NCBI GenBank assembly: GCA_902805975.1
Contig: CADCUT010000048.1
Span: 1 to 46,616 of the forward strand
Length of the DNA: 46,616 bases
Origin: an uncultured Rubrobacteraceae bacterium
Lineage (GTDB): Bacteria; Actinomycetota; Rubrobacteria; Rubrobacterales; Rubrobacteraceae
Direction of reading: 5' to 3'
A program made the position numbers and the translations under genes. The notes beneath the pieces were generated by a model, which was given only the letters and a program-made list of their open reading frames with translations, did not search any database and was not told where the DNA came from. Every line of letters begins with the position of its first letter. Position 1 is the stretch's first letter. This document shows positions 7,719 through 17,167 of the stretch, piece after piece.

Positions 7719-8576
7719 TCAGGCCGACAGGATCGACCCGGCCACGGCGAGCGCCTCCCGGTTGGCCCTGACGTCGTGGACCCTGAAGAGGCTGGCGCCC
7801 CGCTCGTAGCCGAGGACCGTGGTCGCCACCGTGCCGAAGACCCGATTCTTCGCCTCCTCTGCCCCCGTGATGGTGCCGATGAACCTCTTGCGCGAAGCCC
7901 CGAGGAGAACCGGAAACCCGAGATCCACGATAGCCTCCAGGTGCCGGATCAGCGCGAGGTTGTGCCCGAGAGTCTTGCCGAAGCCTATCCCGGGGTCGAG
8001 GATGATGTTCCCCGCGTCCACGCCCGCCGAGATCGCATGCTCCGCGCGTCCGGCGAGGAAGTCCCGAACCTCGCGCACCACGTCCTCGTAATGGGGCTCC
8101 CTCTGCATGGTCTTCGGCTCGCCGAGCATGTGCATCAGGACGACGGGGCAGCCGGCGTCGGCCACGAGCCGGGCCATGCGCGGGTCGCCCCGCAGCGCGG
8201 TAACGTCGTTGATGATGCGGGCCCCGGCTTCGAGGGCCGCTTCGGCGCTCCGGGCGCGGTAGGTGTCGACGGAGACGACAGTTTCGGGGCGGGCTTTCAG
8301 GATCTTCCGTACGACCGGGACGACCCGGCGAAGCTCCTCTTCTTCCGTTACAGGATCCGAGCCGGGACGCGTGGACTCGCCGCCGACGTCCACGACGTCC
8401 GCACCCTCATCGAGAAGGACCTCCGCGCGGCGGGCGGCTGTCTCGGGGTTGGGGTAGTCGCCGCCGTCGGAGAAGGAGTCGGGGGTTACGTTCAGGATGC
8501 CAAAGAGGAGAGGGCCGGGTCCCCGTAGCGGGTTCCCGGCCCTCTCCCGTAGTCGCGCCGCGGGTTCGCGGTCCAC
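7719..8576 (-). CDS. folP: Dihydropteroate synthase
   Basis: Condenses the FolK product with p-aminobenzoate to dihydropteroate; the target of sulfonamides. The 285-residue TIM-barrel protein shows NVTPDSFSDGG at residues 29-39, DVGGESTRPG, SVDTYRA, a pterin-site DPGIGFGKT and a sulfate/PABA-site GASRKRFIG. The GTG start at 8576 follows the ftsH stop codon by 1 nt (TAGCGTG), so coupling to ftsH is likely. The first 22 residues before the core strand look like a short, poorly conserved extension. Confidence 0.96.
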   Translation of the reverse strand: MDREPAARLRERAGNPLRGPGPLLFGILNVTPDSFSDGGDYPNPETAARRAEVLLDEGADVVDVGGESTRPGSDPVTEEEELRRVVPVVRKILKARPETVVSVDTYRARSAEAALEAGARIINDVTALRGDPRMARLVADAGCPVVLMHMLGEPKTMQREPHYEDVVREVRDFLAGRAEHAISAGVDAGNIILDPGIGFGKTLGHNLALIRHLEAIVDLGFPVLLGASRKRFIGTITGAEEAKNRVFGTVATTVLGYERGASLFRVHDVRANREALAVAGSILSA

Positions 8577-8577
8577 G

Positions 8578-10488
8578 CTAGTCCAGGAAGCGATTCCGAC
8601 CGTGGCCGTCGGCGTCCGGGACGGCGCCGTTAGGGGAGACCTTGTCCACGGCGTACTGCTCGACCAGTCGCTTGAGGTGTTTAGCGTCGACGGTCTCGTA
8701 CTCGATCAGGTCGGCCGAGAGCTTGTTGACGAGCTCGCGGTTGCGTATCAGGAGGTCCTCGGCCGTGTCGTAGGACTCGTCGACGATGCGCCGGATCTCC
8801 TTGTCTATCTGGAAGGCGATCTCGTCAGAGTAGTCGGGCTGGTTGTTGAAGTCCCGGCCCATAAAGACCTGGCCCTGCTGGTGCCCGAGCGCCATGGGAC
8901 CGAGCTTCTCGCTCATCCCGTACCTCGTGACCATCTGGCGGGCGGTCTGCGTTACCCGCTCGAGGTCGTTCGAGGCGCCGGTCGTGATCTCATCGAAAGT
9001 GACCCTCTCGGCGGCGCGTCCCCCGAGCATCATAGCGAGCTGGGCCATGAGCTGGCCGCGGCTCATCATGAAGCGGTCCTCCGTCGGCAGGCTCATCGTT
9101 ACGCCGAGCGCCATCCCGCGCGGGATTATGGAGATCTTGTGCACCGGGTCGGCCTCGGGCAGGAGCGCGCCGACGACGGCGTGCCCGGCCTCGTGGTAGG
9201 CCGTGATCTCCTTCTCCTTCTCGCTTATGAGCCTGGTCTTCCTCTCGGGGCCCGCGATGACCCTGTCTATGGCCTCCTCCATCTCGGCCATCTCGATCTG
9301 GTCCTTGTCGTGACGGGCCGCGAGCAGCGCCGCCTCGTTGACGAGGTTGGCAAGATCAGCGCCCGTGAAGCCGGGCGTGCCCCTGGCGAGCGTGCCGACC
9401 TCGACGTCCGGGCCGAGCGGCTTGCCGCGGGTGTGGACGGAGAGGATCTTCTCCCGCCCCGGAAGGTCGGGCCTGTCGACCACGATCTGCCGGTCGAAAC
9501 GCCCCGGCCGGAGGAGCGCCGGGTCGAGGATGTCGGCCCGGTTGGTCGCCGCGAGCATGATGATGCCGCTCTTGGAGTCGAACCCGTCCATCTCGACGAG
9601 CAACTGGTTGAGGGTCTGCTCGCGCTCGTCGTGCCCGCCGCCGAGGCCAGCACCCCTCTGCCGGCCGACGGCGTCGATCTCGTCCATAAAGATGATGCAC
9701 GGCGAGTTCTGCTTGGCCTGCTCGAAGAGGTCCCTCACCCTGGAGGCGCCCACGCCGACGAACATCTCGACAAAGTCAGAGCCCGAGATGCTGAAGAAAG
9801 GCACCCCGGCCTCGCCGGCCACGGCCCGCGCGAGCAGCGTCTTGCCGGTACCCGGAGGCCCGACGAGAAGGGCGCCCTTCGGAATCCTGGCGCCGAGCTT
9901 CTGGAACTTCTGGGGGGATTCGAGGAACTCCTTGATCTCGGTAAGCTCCTGCACGGCCTCGTCCGCCCCGGCAACATCCGAGAACGTAACCTTCGGCGAG
10001 TCCTTGGTCATCTTGCGGGCCCGGCTCTTGCCGAAGCTCATGACCCGGTTGCCGCCGCCCTGCATCGAGCTCATGAACAACACGAAGAAAAGCACGATGA
10101 GCAGGATGGGCGCGAGCGTGCCGAGGAGGGTAAGCCAGAAGCCCGTGTTCTGCGGGTCCACGGAGTAGGCGATGTTCTCCTCGTCGAGCTGGTTCGCCAC
10201 GTCGGTGAGCTGCGTGTAGGAGTGCTCGAAGTTGACGGCCTCGCCGCCGTCGGTCGGCTCTACGAGGCCCCTGACCGTCTGGTCCTCGTCGAAGACCGTC
10301 AGCCGGTCCTCGTTTGTCTCGCCCAGGTTGGTGACGAGGCGACCGTCTTGCACGGCCTGCTGCCACTCCTGAGAGTCGAGCTCCCGCACGTCCGGGTTGC
10401 CCCGGCTCAACATGTTCACGAGAACGACGGCCAAAACTATCAGGATGACGAAATAGAGAAGCCCGCCGCTTCTAAGGATTCTGCCCAA
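8578..10488 (-). CDS. ftsH: ATP-dependent zinc metalloprotease FtsH
   Basis: Membrane-anchored AAA+ protease for quality control of membrane proteins and short-lived regulators. The 636 residues hold TM helix 1 (about 9-27), an extracytoplasmic domain, TM helix 2 (about 117-137), Walker A GPPGTGKT near 210, Walker [12 protein letters not shown], an SRH region with [13 protein letters not shown], and the zinc motif HEAGH at about 432-436. The start codon is TTG at 10488. A GGAAGG lies about 10 nt before it, so the start is plausible but not certain. It is followed immediately by folP. Confidence 0.97.
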   Translation of the reverse strand: MGRILRSGGLLYFVILIVLAVVLVNMLSRGNPDVRELDSQEWQQAVQDGRLVTNLGETNEDRLTVFDEDQTVRGLVEPTDGGEAVNFEHSYTQLTDVANQLDEENIAYSVDPQNTGFWLTLLGTLAPILLIVLFFVLFMSSMQGGGNRVMSFGKSRARKMTKDSPKVTFSDVAGADEAVQELTEIKEFLESPQKFQKLGARIPKGALLVGPPGTGKTLLARAVAGEAGVPFFSISGSDFVEMFVGVGASRVRDLFEQAKQNSPCIIFMDEIDAVGRQRGAGLGGGHDEREQTLNQLLVEMDGFDSKSGIIMLAATNRADILDPALLRPGRFDRQIVVDRPDLPGREKILSVHTRGKPLGPDVEVGTLARGTPGFTGADLANLVNEAALLAARHDKDQIEMAEMEEAIDRVIAGPERKTRLISEKEKEITAYHEAGHAVVGALLPEADPVHKISIIPRGMALGVTMSLPTEDRFMMSRGQLMAQLAMMLGGRAAERVTFDEITTGASNDLERVTQTARQMVTRYGMSEKLGPMALGHQQGQVFMGRDFNNQPDYSDEIAFQIDKEIRRIVDESYDTAEDLLIRNRELVNKLSADLIEYETVDAKHLKRLVEQYAVDKVSPNGAVPDADGHGRNRFLD

Positions 10489-10527
10489 AACCTTTTTACC
10501 TTCCCTGAATGCCTCTAGGACAGGCGG

Positions 10528-10533
10528 ATTATA
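10528..10533 (-). promoter_or_regulatory. -10 box of a probable ftsH promoter
   Basis: TATAAT on the minus strand, 40 nt before the ftsH start codon, lies between ftsH and repeat element B. No good -35 hexamer is visible at 16-18 bp, so the promoter is weak or uses an activator. Confidence 0.45.
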
Positions 10534-10570
10534 CTACCTGCCGGCTTACGGGGACCCTGTACGTTCACAG

Positions 10571-10714
10571 AGGCATCAAGTTTCAGGTTCTCGGCATCAG
10601 GTCTTGCGGCGTCTCTCGGTCTCCATCGCGTTTGGACGCGTCCGGACGGGTCTTGTCCACGCAAACGCTTCTCCACCAATCTCTGAAGCCTGATGCCTGT
10701 GACCTGATGCCTTA
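10571..10714. repeat. Heptad-arm inverted repeat element B (hpt stop to ftsH leader)
   Basis: The left arm (10571-10601) contains CATCAAG, TTTCAGG, TTCTCGG and CATCAGG. The right arm (10684-10714) is the inverted complement of CTTCAG, CATCAGG, TCACAGG and CATCAGG and ends on the hpt stop codon (TAA, 10714-10712). The 82-nt spacer shares no visible sequence with the spacers of elements A, C or D. This is the shortest spacer of the CAGG-type copies. Confidence 0.75.
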
Positions 10715-11266
10715 AGAGGCGAAGACCTCCTCCTTCAAGACGCAGATATCCGGCAGGTTGCGGTAGGCGCCGGCGAAGTCCAGGCCGTAGCCGACGACGA
10801 ACTCGTCGGGAACCTCGAAGCCGAGGTACTTGACGTCGAGGTCGACCTTGCGGCGGGAGGGCTTGGTCAGGAGGGCGCAGATCTCTAAAGAGGCCGGTTT
10901 CCTGGCGCGCAGGGAGCGGATCAGGTACGAGAGCGTGAGGCCGGTGTCCACGATGTCCTCGACGATCAGGACGTGTCGCCCCGTCACGTCCTCTTCGAGG
11001 TCCTTGAGGATGCGGACGACGCCGCTTGAGGAGGTGCCGGTGCCGTAGGAGCTTATGTCCATAAAGTCGATCTCGCACGGCAGGTCTATGTTGCGCATGA
11101 GGTCGCTCATGACCACGACGGCGCCGCGAAGGATGCCGACGAGCAGCGGCCTCTCGCCCTCGTAGTCTTCGGTGATAAGGGCGCCCATCGCGCGCACCTT
11201 CTCCTGGATCTCTGAGGAGGGGATCAGGACCTCCTTCACGTCTGGCATCATGCTGGACATGTTCAT
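10712..11266 (-). CDS. hpt: Hypoxanthine phosphoribosyltransferase
   Basis: Purine salvage: converts hypoxanthine or guanine plus PRPP to IMP or GMP. The 184-residue length fits the family. The PRPP-binding signature VEDIVDTGLTLSYL covers residues 102-115, and LRGAVVVMSDL and the flexible-loop DISSYGTGTSSSG segment are present. The ATG overlaps the tilS stop in an ATGA junction, the conserved tilS-hpt arrangement. The stop codon is part of repeat element B. Confidence 0.96.
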   Translation of the reverse strand: MNMSSMMPDVKEVLIPSSEIQEKVRAMGALITEDYEGERPLLVGILRGAVVVMSDLMRNIDLPCEIDFMDISSYGTGTSSSGVVRILKDLEEDVTGRHVLIVEDIVDTGLTLSYLIRSLRARKPASLEICALLTKPSRRKVDLDVKYLGFEVPDEFVVGYGLDFAGAYRNLPDICVLKEEVFAS

Positions 11267-12597
11267 GGGGTCTCCGCCACCTCCACTTTGAGTATCCGCC
11301 CCGTCTCTGGTCCGACCTTGTGCTCCTCGCCGAGCTCGCCGAAGGGGACCCAGGCCACCTCGCCCGACCGGCCCACGATTACAGGCGTCCTGTGCCTGAG
11401 GTCAGAGGGCACCTTCCTGTCCATCATCGCCCGGAACACCTTCTTCCTCCCGCCGAGGCCCAACGGCCGGATCATATCCCCCTCCCGCGCCGTCCGCACG
11501 CGGTACGGCCCCAGGGAGAGGTCCAGGTACGCCACTCCCGGCCGCGCCGCCTCCCGCCCGTCGTACCGGCCGGTCTCCCCCACCCGGAACACCCACCCCC
11601 CGAAAGCGACCTCCCCCTCCCGCAACGGCTCCTCGCCGGAAGGGACTTCTTCCGGCACATAGAAGGAGATCTCCTCCCCCCCACGCCCGACGGCCACCAC
11701 CCCGCCCGGCAGGTCCAGCGAGCGCGTTCCCGGAGCGGCTTCGGCCAGCGCGAGGACGGCCTTCACGTGCTTTGACTCGGGCGGTGGCGCCCCCGGCAAC
11801 GCCCTCGCGTACGCCAGCCTCACCGCGTGGCGCCGCAGGGCGGGCGAAAGCGCCTGCAGGGCCTCGCGGGCCAGGACCACCTCGGTACCGCGCGTCTCGA
11901 GCGCAACGCCGGCCAGCGCTTCGAGCGCCTCCAGGTCCTCGCGGGCGAGGGAGGCCGCGCGGGCCAGGTTGGCCGCCGCCCCGGGGTGGATCTCTTCGAG
12001 CACCGGGAGCACCTCGAGCCTGACGCGGTTGCGGGCGTACTTTCCGGAGAGGTTCGTCGGGTCCGTCCGGTAGGGCTGACCGAGACCCGCGAGGTAACCG
12101 AGCACCTCCGGGCGCGTGCGCTCTATCAGGGGCCGGACCAGGCCGTCGCGGACCGGGGGGATGGAGGCGAGGCCGCGCAGCCCCGCACCGCGGGAGAGGT
12201 TCAGGAGCGCGGTCTCGGCCACGTCGTCGGCCGTATGCCCGGTCGCGACGACTTCGAGCCCGAGCCCCACCGAAACCTCCCGCGCGAGCCGGTACCTCGC
12301 CGCGCGCGCCCGCTCTTGCAGATTGGATTTCTCCCCAAGGTCAAGACCCTCCACCTCGCACCGGACGCCGAGCTCCCCGCAGAGCGCCATCACGAAGCCA
12401 GCGTCGGCCCCCGACTCGCCCCCGCGCAGGCCGTGGTCCACGTGTAGGACGGCCGGCCTCCCGCCGAGAGCCACGACCGCCCGCAGCAGGGCGACGGAGT
12501 CTGGCCCGCCGGAGACCAGGACGAGCGGGCGCGAGAGGTTCATCCCGTGCCGGTCCGCCGTCCGCCGCACGCCTTCCACAAAGTCCCAAGGGGCCAT
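11263..12597 (-). CDS. tilS: tRNA(Ile)-lysidine synthetase
   Basis: Modifies the wobble C of tRNA-Ile(CAU) to lysidine with ATP and lysine. The 444 residues include the N-type ATP pyrophosphatase P-loop SGGPDS at 29-34, HVDHGLRG after it, and GHTADDVAET, the family's metal/ATP contact motif. The C-terminal half holds the TilS substrate-binding and C-terminal domains (GLGGRKKVFRAMMDRKVP region). The start is ATG at 12597. It is followed by hpt with a 4-nt overlap. Confidence 0.95.
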   Translation of the reverse strand: MAPWDFVEGVRRTADRHGMNLSRPLVLVSGGPDSVALLRAVVALGGRPAVLHVDHGLRGGESGADAGFVMALCGELGVRCEVEGLDLGEKSNLQERARAARYRLAREVSVGLGLEVVATGHTADDVAETALLNLSRGAGLRGLASIPPVRDGLVRPLIERTRPEVLGYLAGLGQPYRTDPTNLSGKYARNRVRLEVLPVLEEIHPGAAANLARAASLAREDLEALEALAGVALETRGTEVVLAREALQALSPALRRHAVRLAYARALPGAPPPESKHVKAVLALAEAAPGTRSLDLPGGVVAVGRGGEEISFYVPEEVPSGEEPLREGEVAFGGWVFRVGETGRYDGREAARPGVAYLDLSLGPYRVRTAREGDMIRPLGLGGRKKVFRAMMDRKVPSDLRHRTPVIVGRSGEVAWVPFGELGEEHKVGPETGRILKVEVAETP

Positions 12598-12640
12598 GGG
12601 GCAAGTTTAGAGAGCGCCGCCGGTGAGTTCTACCGGCACG

Positions 12641-12668
12641 AAAAAGGCCGGGGCTTCGCGCCCCGGCC
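12641..12668 (-). terminator. Intrinsic terminator of the Asp23-family gene
   Basis: On the minus strand a perfect 9-bp GC stem (12668-12660 with 12654-12646), a 5-nt loop and a run of five T (12645-12641) follow the Asp23-family stop codon by 29 nt. This is a textbook rho-independent terminator, and it separates that gene from tilS. Confidence 0.9.
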
Positions 12669-12697
12669 CTGTGTTACGTAGAAAGTTGGAGAAAACC

Positions 12698-13165
12698 CTA
12701 GGCGCGCTGCTCCTGGCGCTCGGCCATATCCTCGGTCTGCTCCTGCTGCTGGAGCATCGGCCGCTCCTCGGGCACCTGCACGTCGTTGACGGTGATGTTC
12801 ACCTCTGTGACGTGTAGGCCGACCAGCGACTCGACCTTGTTGATGACGTTGCGGCGGGCGGCCTCGGTGAGCTGCGGGATGGACTGCCCGTACTCGATGG
12901 CCATCGTCAGGTCGATGGCGGCCTCCTGGGAGCCGACCTCGACGCTCACGCCCTTGGAGAAGTTGCTGCCGCCGGAACTACCGCCTACGGCACCGGTGAC
13001 GCTCTGGAGGAAGCCGCCGACGGCCGCGCTCGTGCCGCCGCCCATCTGGACCTTCTCGACCTCCTGCGCGGCGATGCCCGCGATCTGGCTGACCACCGCG
13101 TCGCCTATCTTGGTTACGCCCTTGTCGCTCTGCAGCGGACCCGCCTGCTCACCCTGCTCGCTCAT
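12698..13165 (-). CDS. Asp23/Gls24 family envelope stress protein
   Basis: A 155-residue protein of the Asp23/Gls24 family, associated with envelope stress in Gram-positive bacteria. The conserved part is split: KGVTKIGDAVVSQIAGIAAQEVEKV at the N-terminus, then a Gly/Ser-rich insert (about 42-68), then VSVEVGSQEAAIDLTMAIEYG and a strand-helix ending in VTEVNITVNDVQV. The C-terminal 20 residues are Gln/Glu-rich. It is transcribed alone: 100 nt with a terminator separate it from tilS. GGACGGAGC precedes the ATG. Confidence 0.88.
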   Translation of the reverse strand: MSEQGEQAGPLQSDKGVTKIGDAVVSQIAGIAAQEVEKVQMGGGTSAAVGGFLQSVTGAVGGSSGGSNFSKGVSVEVGSQEAAIDLTMAIEYGQSIPQLTEAARRNVINKVESLVGLHVTEVNITVNDVQVPEERPMLQQQEQTEDMAERQEQRA

Positions 13166-13393
13166 GCTCCGTCCTTTCCCGTGCTCTACAAAACTGCTCT
13201 CAAGCGCTACCGGTCCTGCCTACCCTCCCCCGTCCCTTCTTAAACTAGCCCGATCCCGTACAAGGCCGCGAAAAACCGGCCCGATCGGTTCGGCACGCTG
13301 TGACCCGTCTCGCGTGGCGCCGGACGAGGCGGGCGGGTAGAGTGGCGGGCGGCAAGATCCGGCCCGTCACGCGAAGCACCCGAGGGAGTCACC

Positions 13394-14464
13394 ATGGCAC
13401 AGGAACGTCTGCTCGAAGGGGTATCTTCGAGGACCGTAGATACCGGGAGGCTTCGCACCCACCTCCTAGAGAGCGGCCCCGGGGACGGCGCGCCGGTCCT
13501 CTTCGTCCACGGCAACGCCTCCAGCGGGCGTTTCTTCGAGGAGACCCTGGCGGCGCTGCCGGGCCACCGGGGGCTCGCGCCCGACCTCCGCGGCTTCGGC
13601 GGCTCCGAGACGAGGCCGCTCGACGCCACCAGGGGTGTAGCGGACTTCTCGGACGACCTGCGCGCGCTCGTCGAGGCTCTCGGCCTTGGCGGTCGTGCCG
13701 TCCACCTGGTCGGATGGTCGGCCGGCGGGCCGGTCGCGATGCAGTACGCCATAGACCATCCGGAAGCGGTTGCCTCGCTCGTTCTCGTAAACCCCATGAG
13801 CCCCTACGGCTTCGGCGGCACGAAGGACGATTCGGGGACGCCGTGCTGGCCGGACTTCGCCGGCTCGGGCGGCGGCACGGCGAACCCCGAGTTCGTCAGG
13901 CGGCTCGCGGCCGGAGACCGGACCGGGGACGACCCCAACTCGCCGAGGAACGTCATGAACAACTTCTACTTCGCCCCGCCCTTCAAGGCCCAGCCGGAGC
14001 GCGAGGAGGTCTTTCTCTCCTCCGTACTGTCCACGCAGACCGGCGATGACAACTACCCGGGCGACACGACCACCTCAAAGAACTGGCCCCGCGTGGCCCC
14101 GGGCCGGCGGGGCATGAACAACGCCATCTCGCCGAAATACTGTGACGTCTCCGGCTTCGCCCGCATAGACCCGAAGCCGCCCGTGCTCTGGGTCAGGGGC
14201 TCGGCCGACACGATAGTCTCGGATAACTCTTTCCTGGATTTTGGCACCCTGGGCAAGATGGGGTACGTGCCGGGCTGGCCGGGCGACGAGGCCTTCCCCT
14301 CCCAGCCGATGGTCTCGCAGACGCGGGCCGTGCTCGGGGAGTACGCCGCGGGCGGCGGCTCCTACCACGAGGAGGTGCTCAGGGGCTGCGGCCACACCCC
14401 GCACGTCGAGAGGCCCGAGAAGTTCCGGAGGCTCCTCCTCGAGTTTATCGGCGACCCGCACTGA
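13394..14464 (+). CDS. Alpha/beta hydrolase
   Basis: A 356-residue alpha/beta-hydrolase-fold protein. VLFVHGNASSG gives the oxyanion-hole HG motif near residue 39. The nucleophile elbow is GWSAGG with Ser109, an acidic residue sits in RGSADTIV, and the catalytic His is in GCGHTPHVERP near the C-terminus. A long cap insertion (about 140-250) is unlike small haloalkane or epoxide hydrolases, so the substrate cannot be named. GAGGGAG precedes the ATG by 5 nt. It is monocistronic and convergent with the DUF2585 gene. Confidence 0.85.
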   Translation: MAQERLLEGVSSRTVDTGRLRTHLLESGPGDGAPVLFVHGNASSGRFFEETLAALPGHRGLAPDLRGFGGSETRPLDATRGVADFSDDLRALVEALGLGGRAVHLVGWSAGGPVAMQYAIDHPEAVASLVLVNPMSPYGFGGTKDDSGTPCWPDFAGSGGGTANPEFVRRLAAGDRTGDDPNSPRNVMNNFYFAPPFKAQPEREEVFLSSVLSTQTGDDNYPGDTTTSKNWPRVAPGRRGMNNAISPKYCDVSGFARIDPKPPVLWVRGSADTIVSDNSFLDFGTLGKMGYVPGWPGDEAFPSQPMVSQTRAVLGEYAAGGGSYHEEVLRGCGHTPHVERPEKFRRLLLEFIGDPH

Positions 14465-14528
14465 CTGACCCGCGGGGCGGCCCCGGCCGGATCGGGATCT
14501 ATGCCGTTCCCGTAGCCTCCGCCCTTCA

Positions 14529-15089
14529 CTAGTGTCCCGCCGCCTGCCAGGCCTCTATCGCGTCTATCGGGTAGATCAGCATGAGGACGTTCAGGAGCAG
14601 CCCGTCCCTGATCCAGACCGCGAGCGCCACCTCCACCGCCACGAAGACCGCCAGTGCCCGGCGAAACCCGAGGCGTCGCGCCACCAGGAACCCCACCGCG
14701 CAGGACAGGACGTCGCCCGCCGAGTTCACGACCGTGTCGCCGTGGTAGCCGAACGCGGCCGTCCCCTCGCGGTAGCGCTGGATCACGAAGGGCGAGTTCT
14801 CGAGCACCTCCCACAAGACCTCGATGGAGACCGCCATCCACAGCCGCCACACCACTGAGACCCGCGGCACCGCCCACGCCAGCAGCCCGCAGAGCGCGAA
14901 CCCGTGGAGCAGGTGGGTAAAGCTTGCGGGGTCCAGAAAGTGCTGGGAGGTATTCCGCCCCCAGTACGCGTTGGTCCACAGCAGAACGTAGTCACACGAG
15001 CACCACCACAGGCGGCCCTGTTGGCGGAGTTGGTACACGCCGCCGGCCAGGACCGCGGCCATCGCGAGCCACGGCGGCGTCCTGCTCAC
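14529..15089 (-). CDS. DUF2585 (UPF0314) family membrane protein
   Basis: A 186-residue polytopic membrane protein. The family's core is clear: WGRNTSQHFLDPASFTHLLHGF, then EVLWEVLENSPFVIQRYRE, then GDTVVNSAGDVLSC and the final LMLIYPIDAIEAWQ. About five hydrophobic segments are visible. The function is unknown. I chose the GTG at 15089 because GGAGG lies 7 nt before it; longer in-frame extensions run antisense to nothing real and into the hydrolase gene upstream. It lies 29 nt downstream of the beta-lactamase-fold gene, so the two probably form an operon. Confidence 0.85.
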   Translation of the reverse strand: MSRTPPWLAMAAVLAGGVYQLRQQGRLWWCSCDYVLLWTNAYWGRNTSQHFLDPASFTHLLHGFALCGLLAWAVPRVSVVWRLWMAVSIEVLWEVLENSPFVIQRYREGTAAFGYHGDTVVNSAGDVLSCAVGFLVARRLGFRRALAVFVAVEVALAVWIRDGLLLNVLMLIYPIDAIEAWQAAGH

Positions 15090-15118
15090 TATCGGGCCTC
15101 CGGGAGGTGGCGCGGGGG

Positions 15119-16315
15119 TCAGACGGCGGCCGGGGCGCCGGACCTCAGGCCGCTGTACACGGCGGTCTCGAAGTCCATGAAGCCGCCGAACGAGACCGGG
15201 TCGGCGAACGGGAAGATCTGGGTCGCCCAGAACCCGCCGACGCCGTTTTTGCGGTCGATCCAGTAGTAGAGGTTGGCAAGCCCCGCCCAGCCGAGCTCGC
15301 CCGCGGGGCGGCCCGTGGGCGCGTCCTCGTCGTTGATCATGAACGTGTAGCCCCAGCACTTCGACATGCCGGGGAAGAACTCCGCGTCGTTGGAGAGGGT
15401 CGGTATGGCGCCGGGGAGGGCCTTGATCTTCATCCCGTCCAACCCGTCCTGCGTCATGCTCTCGACGGTCTCGGGCCGCAGCACCCCGGCCCCGTCGTTC
15501 AGGACCATGCGGATGAACTTCATGTAGTCGCCGACCGTGCCGTACAGGCCATGGCCGCCCATGTGCTGCTCCGGGTCCTGCGGCAGCTCGAAGCCCGGGT
15601 GCGGGGTCAGGGTCTCGTCCTCCTCGCGCTGGTGCATGGTCGCGCGCCTGGCGCGCATCGAGTCGGACATCGTGAAAGCGGTGTCCTCCATCCCGAGCGG
15701 CTCGAAAATCCGCTCGCGCATCACCCCGCCGAGGCGTTTGCCCCGCGCCCCCTCGACGACCTTTCCGACCCAGTCGATGTTGCTGCCGTACTCCCATCGC
15801 TCGCCCGGGTCGAAGAGCAGGACCGAGTTCAGCGAGGCCTGGGTGGCTGTGACGACGCTTGGTACGTCGCGCTTCTCGCCGTAACGGATCAGGTCGTGGT
15901 TGAAGAAGTCGTAGCCGAAGCCCGCGGTGTGGAGCATCAACTGCCCCACGGTGACGTCCAAGGCGGGCCGGCGAACGCGCGGCTCCCCGGCATCGTCGAA
16001 GCCTTCTAGCACCTGAATTTCTGAGATCTCCGGCGCGTACTCCTTCGCAGGGTCGTCGAGGCCGAGCACGCCCTCCTCGACCAGCTGCATGACCGCAACA
16101 CCCGTGATCGCCTTGGTGCACGAGAAGATGGCGAACACGGTGTCCGTCGTCATCTCCCGTCCACTGCCCAGCTCGCGCTCGCCCGCGACGCCCTCGTAGA
16201 AGTTCTCGTCCCGGTCGGTCGCCATGGCGACCACACCTGGCACGCCGTTCTCACCCTCCACAACGCCGCGCAGCACGCGATCCAGGCCTTCCACAGGTGC
16301 CTTTTCCACGATCAC
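15119..16315 (-). CDS. Beta-lactamase-fold serine hydrolase (class C / family VIII esterase type)
   Basis: A 398-residue member of the serine beta-lactamase/penicillin-binding superfamily, more probably an esterase or peptidase than a resistance enzyme. The SxxK motif is SCTK (Ser65, Lys68), the YxN motif is YGSN (Tyr176), and a GWAG segment near residue 355 stands where KTG/HxG is expected. There is no signal peptide, so it is probably cytoplasmic. The GTG at 16315 is used; a second GTG lies 2 codons later. It is followed by the DUF2585 gene. Confidence 0.85.
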   Translation of the reverse strand: MIVEKAPVEGLDRVLRGVVEGENGVPGVVAMATDRDENFYEGVAGERELGSGREMTTDTVFAIFSCTKAITGVAVMQLVEEGVLGLDDPAKEYAPEISEIQVLEGFDDAGEPRVRRPALDVTVGQLMLHTAGFGYDFFNHDLIRYGEKRDVPSVVTATQASLNSVLLFDPGERWEYGSNIDWVGKVVEGARGKRLGGVMRERIFEPLGMEDTAFTMSDSMRARRATMHQREEDETLTPHPGFELPQDPEQHMGGHGLYGTVGDYMKFIRMVLNDGAGVLRPETVESMTQDGLDGMKIKALPGAIPTLSNDAEFFPGMSKCWGYTFMINDEDAPTGRPAGELGWAGLANLYYWIDRKNGVGGFWATQIFPFADPVSFGGFMDFETAVYSGLRSGAPAAV

Positions 16316-16413
16316 CCCATTCCGGCAGCGCGATAGGCGCCGCCCACCCTTTGCCCCTTACAACAAATGCAGCATAGCAAAGGGTACAGTCTCGGCGCAT
16401 CGTGGGGTCAGGC

Positions 16414-16442
16414 AAAAGAGAAACCCCGGCGAAAAGCCGGGG
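16414..16442 (-). terminator. Intrinsic terminator after tRNA-fMet
   Basis: On the minus strand a 7-bp stem CCCCGGC/GCCGGGG with a 5-nt loop (16442-16424) is followed by a T-rich tract with seven T in ten bases (16423-16414). It begins 7 nt after the tRNA 3' end. Confidence 0.85.
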
Positions 16443-16449
16443 CCGGTAG

Positions 16450-16523
<74 letters not shown>

Positions 16524-16562
16524 TCGTGGAGGCGATTCTACCACCACCGGAAAGTTTGTAAA

Positions 16563-16979
16563 GTGTCGTTTGGGCGTGGTACGGTGGCGGTTGTGGCGTA
16601 CCTCATTTTGTTTGTTTTGATCGGGGTCGGGGCCGTGCTGGCGCTCGCGGCGGCGGTGGCGGCTCTCGGCGCGTACCTGAGGTTTCGGCGGGCCAGGATC
16701 GAGCTCCAGGAAGGGCTCGCTTCTGAGGTCGAGAGGCTCTCCCAACGCACCGGGGAGCTGGAGAGGGGACTGCTCGCGCTCCAGGAAAGATCGGCCCGGC
16801 TCCCGATCAGCATCTCCGGTCTGCAGCAGAACCTCTCGACCCTGCAGCTCCTGACGGGCGCCCTCGCGGCGTCGCTGGCCCAGGCCCGGACGCTCCTCTC
16901 CTACAGCGTTCGGGAGACCGTGGACGCCACTCCGTTGGGCCGGCTGTTGCCCCGGCGGGAAGCCCGGCGAACCTCGTGA
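16563..16979 (+). CDS. Membrane-anchored coiled-coil protein, unknown function
   Basis: 138 residues. One N-terminal TM helix (about residues 8-37, rich in Val, Leu and Ala) is followed by a basic stretch and a heptad-type coiled coil (about 45-80, LASEVERLSQRTGELERGL). A hydrophobic helix lies at about 90-115 and the tail is basic. It resembles DUF948-like anchored coiled coils but I cannot assign a family. The start is GTG with no clear Shine-Dalgarno. It overlaps the next gene by 4 nt (GTGA), so the two are co-expressed. Confidence 0.7.
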   Translation: MSFGRGTVAVVAYLILFVLIGVGAVLALAAAVAALGAYLRFRRARIELQEGLASEVERLSQRTGELERGLLALQERSARLPISISGLQQNLSTLQLLTGALAASLAQARTLLSYSVRETVDATPLGRLLPRREARRTS

Positions 16980-17167
16980 AGCCTCCGGTCCCGGAGGCCG
17001 CGCGCCCTGACGGGCGCCGGCCGTTGGAAGATGCGCGCAGACAGGGGCGTTCGCCCGACGTCCGCGACAGTCAAGAGTGCGAGGCGTGCGGCACGAAGAT
17101 GTACGGGCTGCACTGCAAGATCGTCTGCCCCAACTGCGGCTACAAGCGGGACTGCTCGGACCCCTAG
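16976..17167 (+). CDS. Small zinc-ribbon protein
   Basis: 63 residues with a low-complexity N-terminus and a C-terminal zinc ribbon. The pattern is CEACG, then HCKIVCPNCGYKRDCSD, giving two CxxC knuckles plus extra cysteines. Similar tiny proteins ending in CPNCGYxxDCSD occur widely in bacteria with no known role. It overlaps the coiled-coil gene upstream. Its stop codon shares the palindrome CTAG with the stop codon of the convergent Nudix gene. Confidence 0.75.
   Translation: MKPPVPEAARPDGRRPLEDARRQGRSPDVRDSQECEACGTKMYGLHCKIVCPNCGYKRDCSDP

Noticed and set aside
8497-10518. Long plus-strand open frame antisense to ftsH
   Set aside because: The frame mirrors the third-position GC of ftsH; ftsH motifs on the minus strand are unambiguous.
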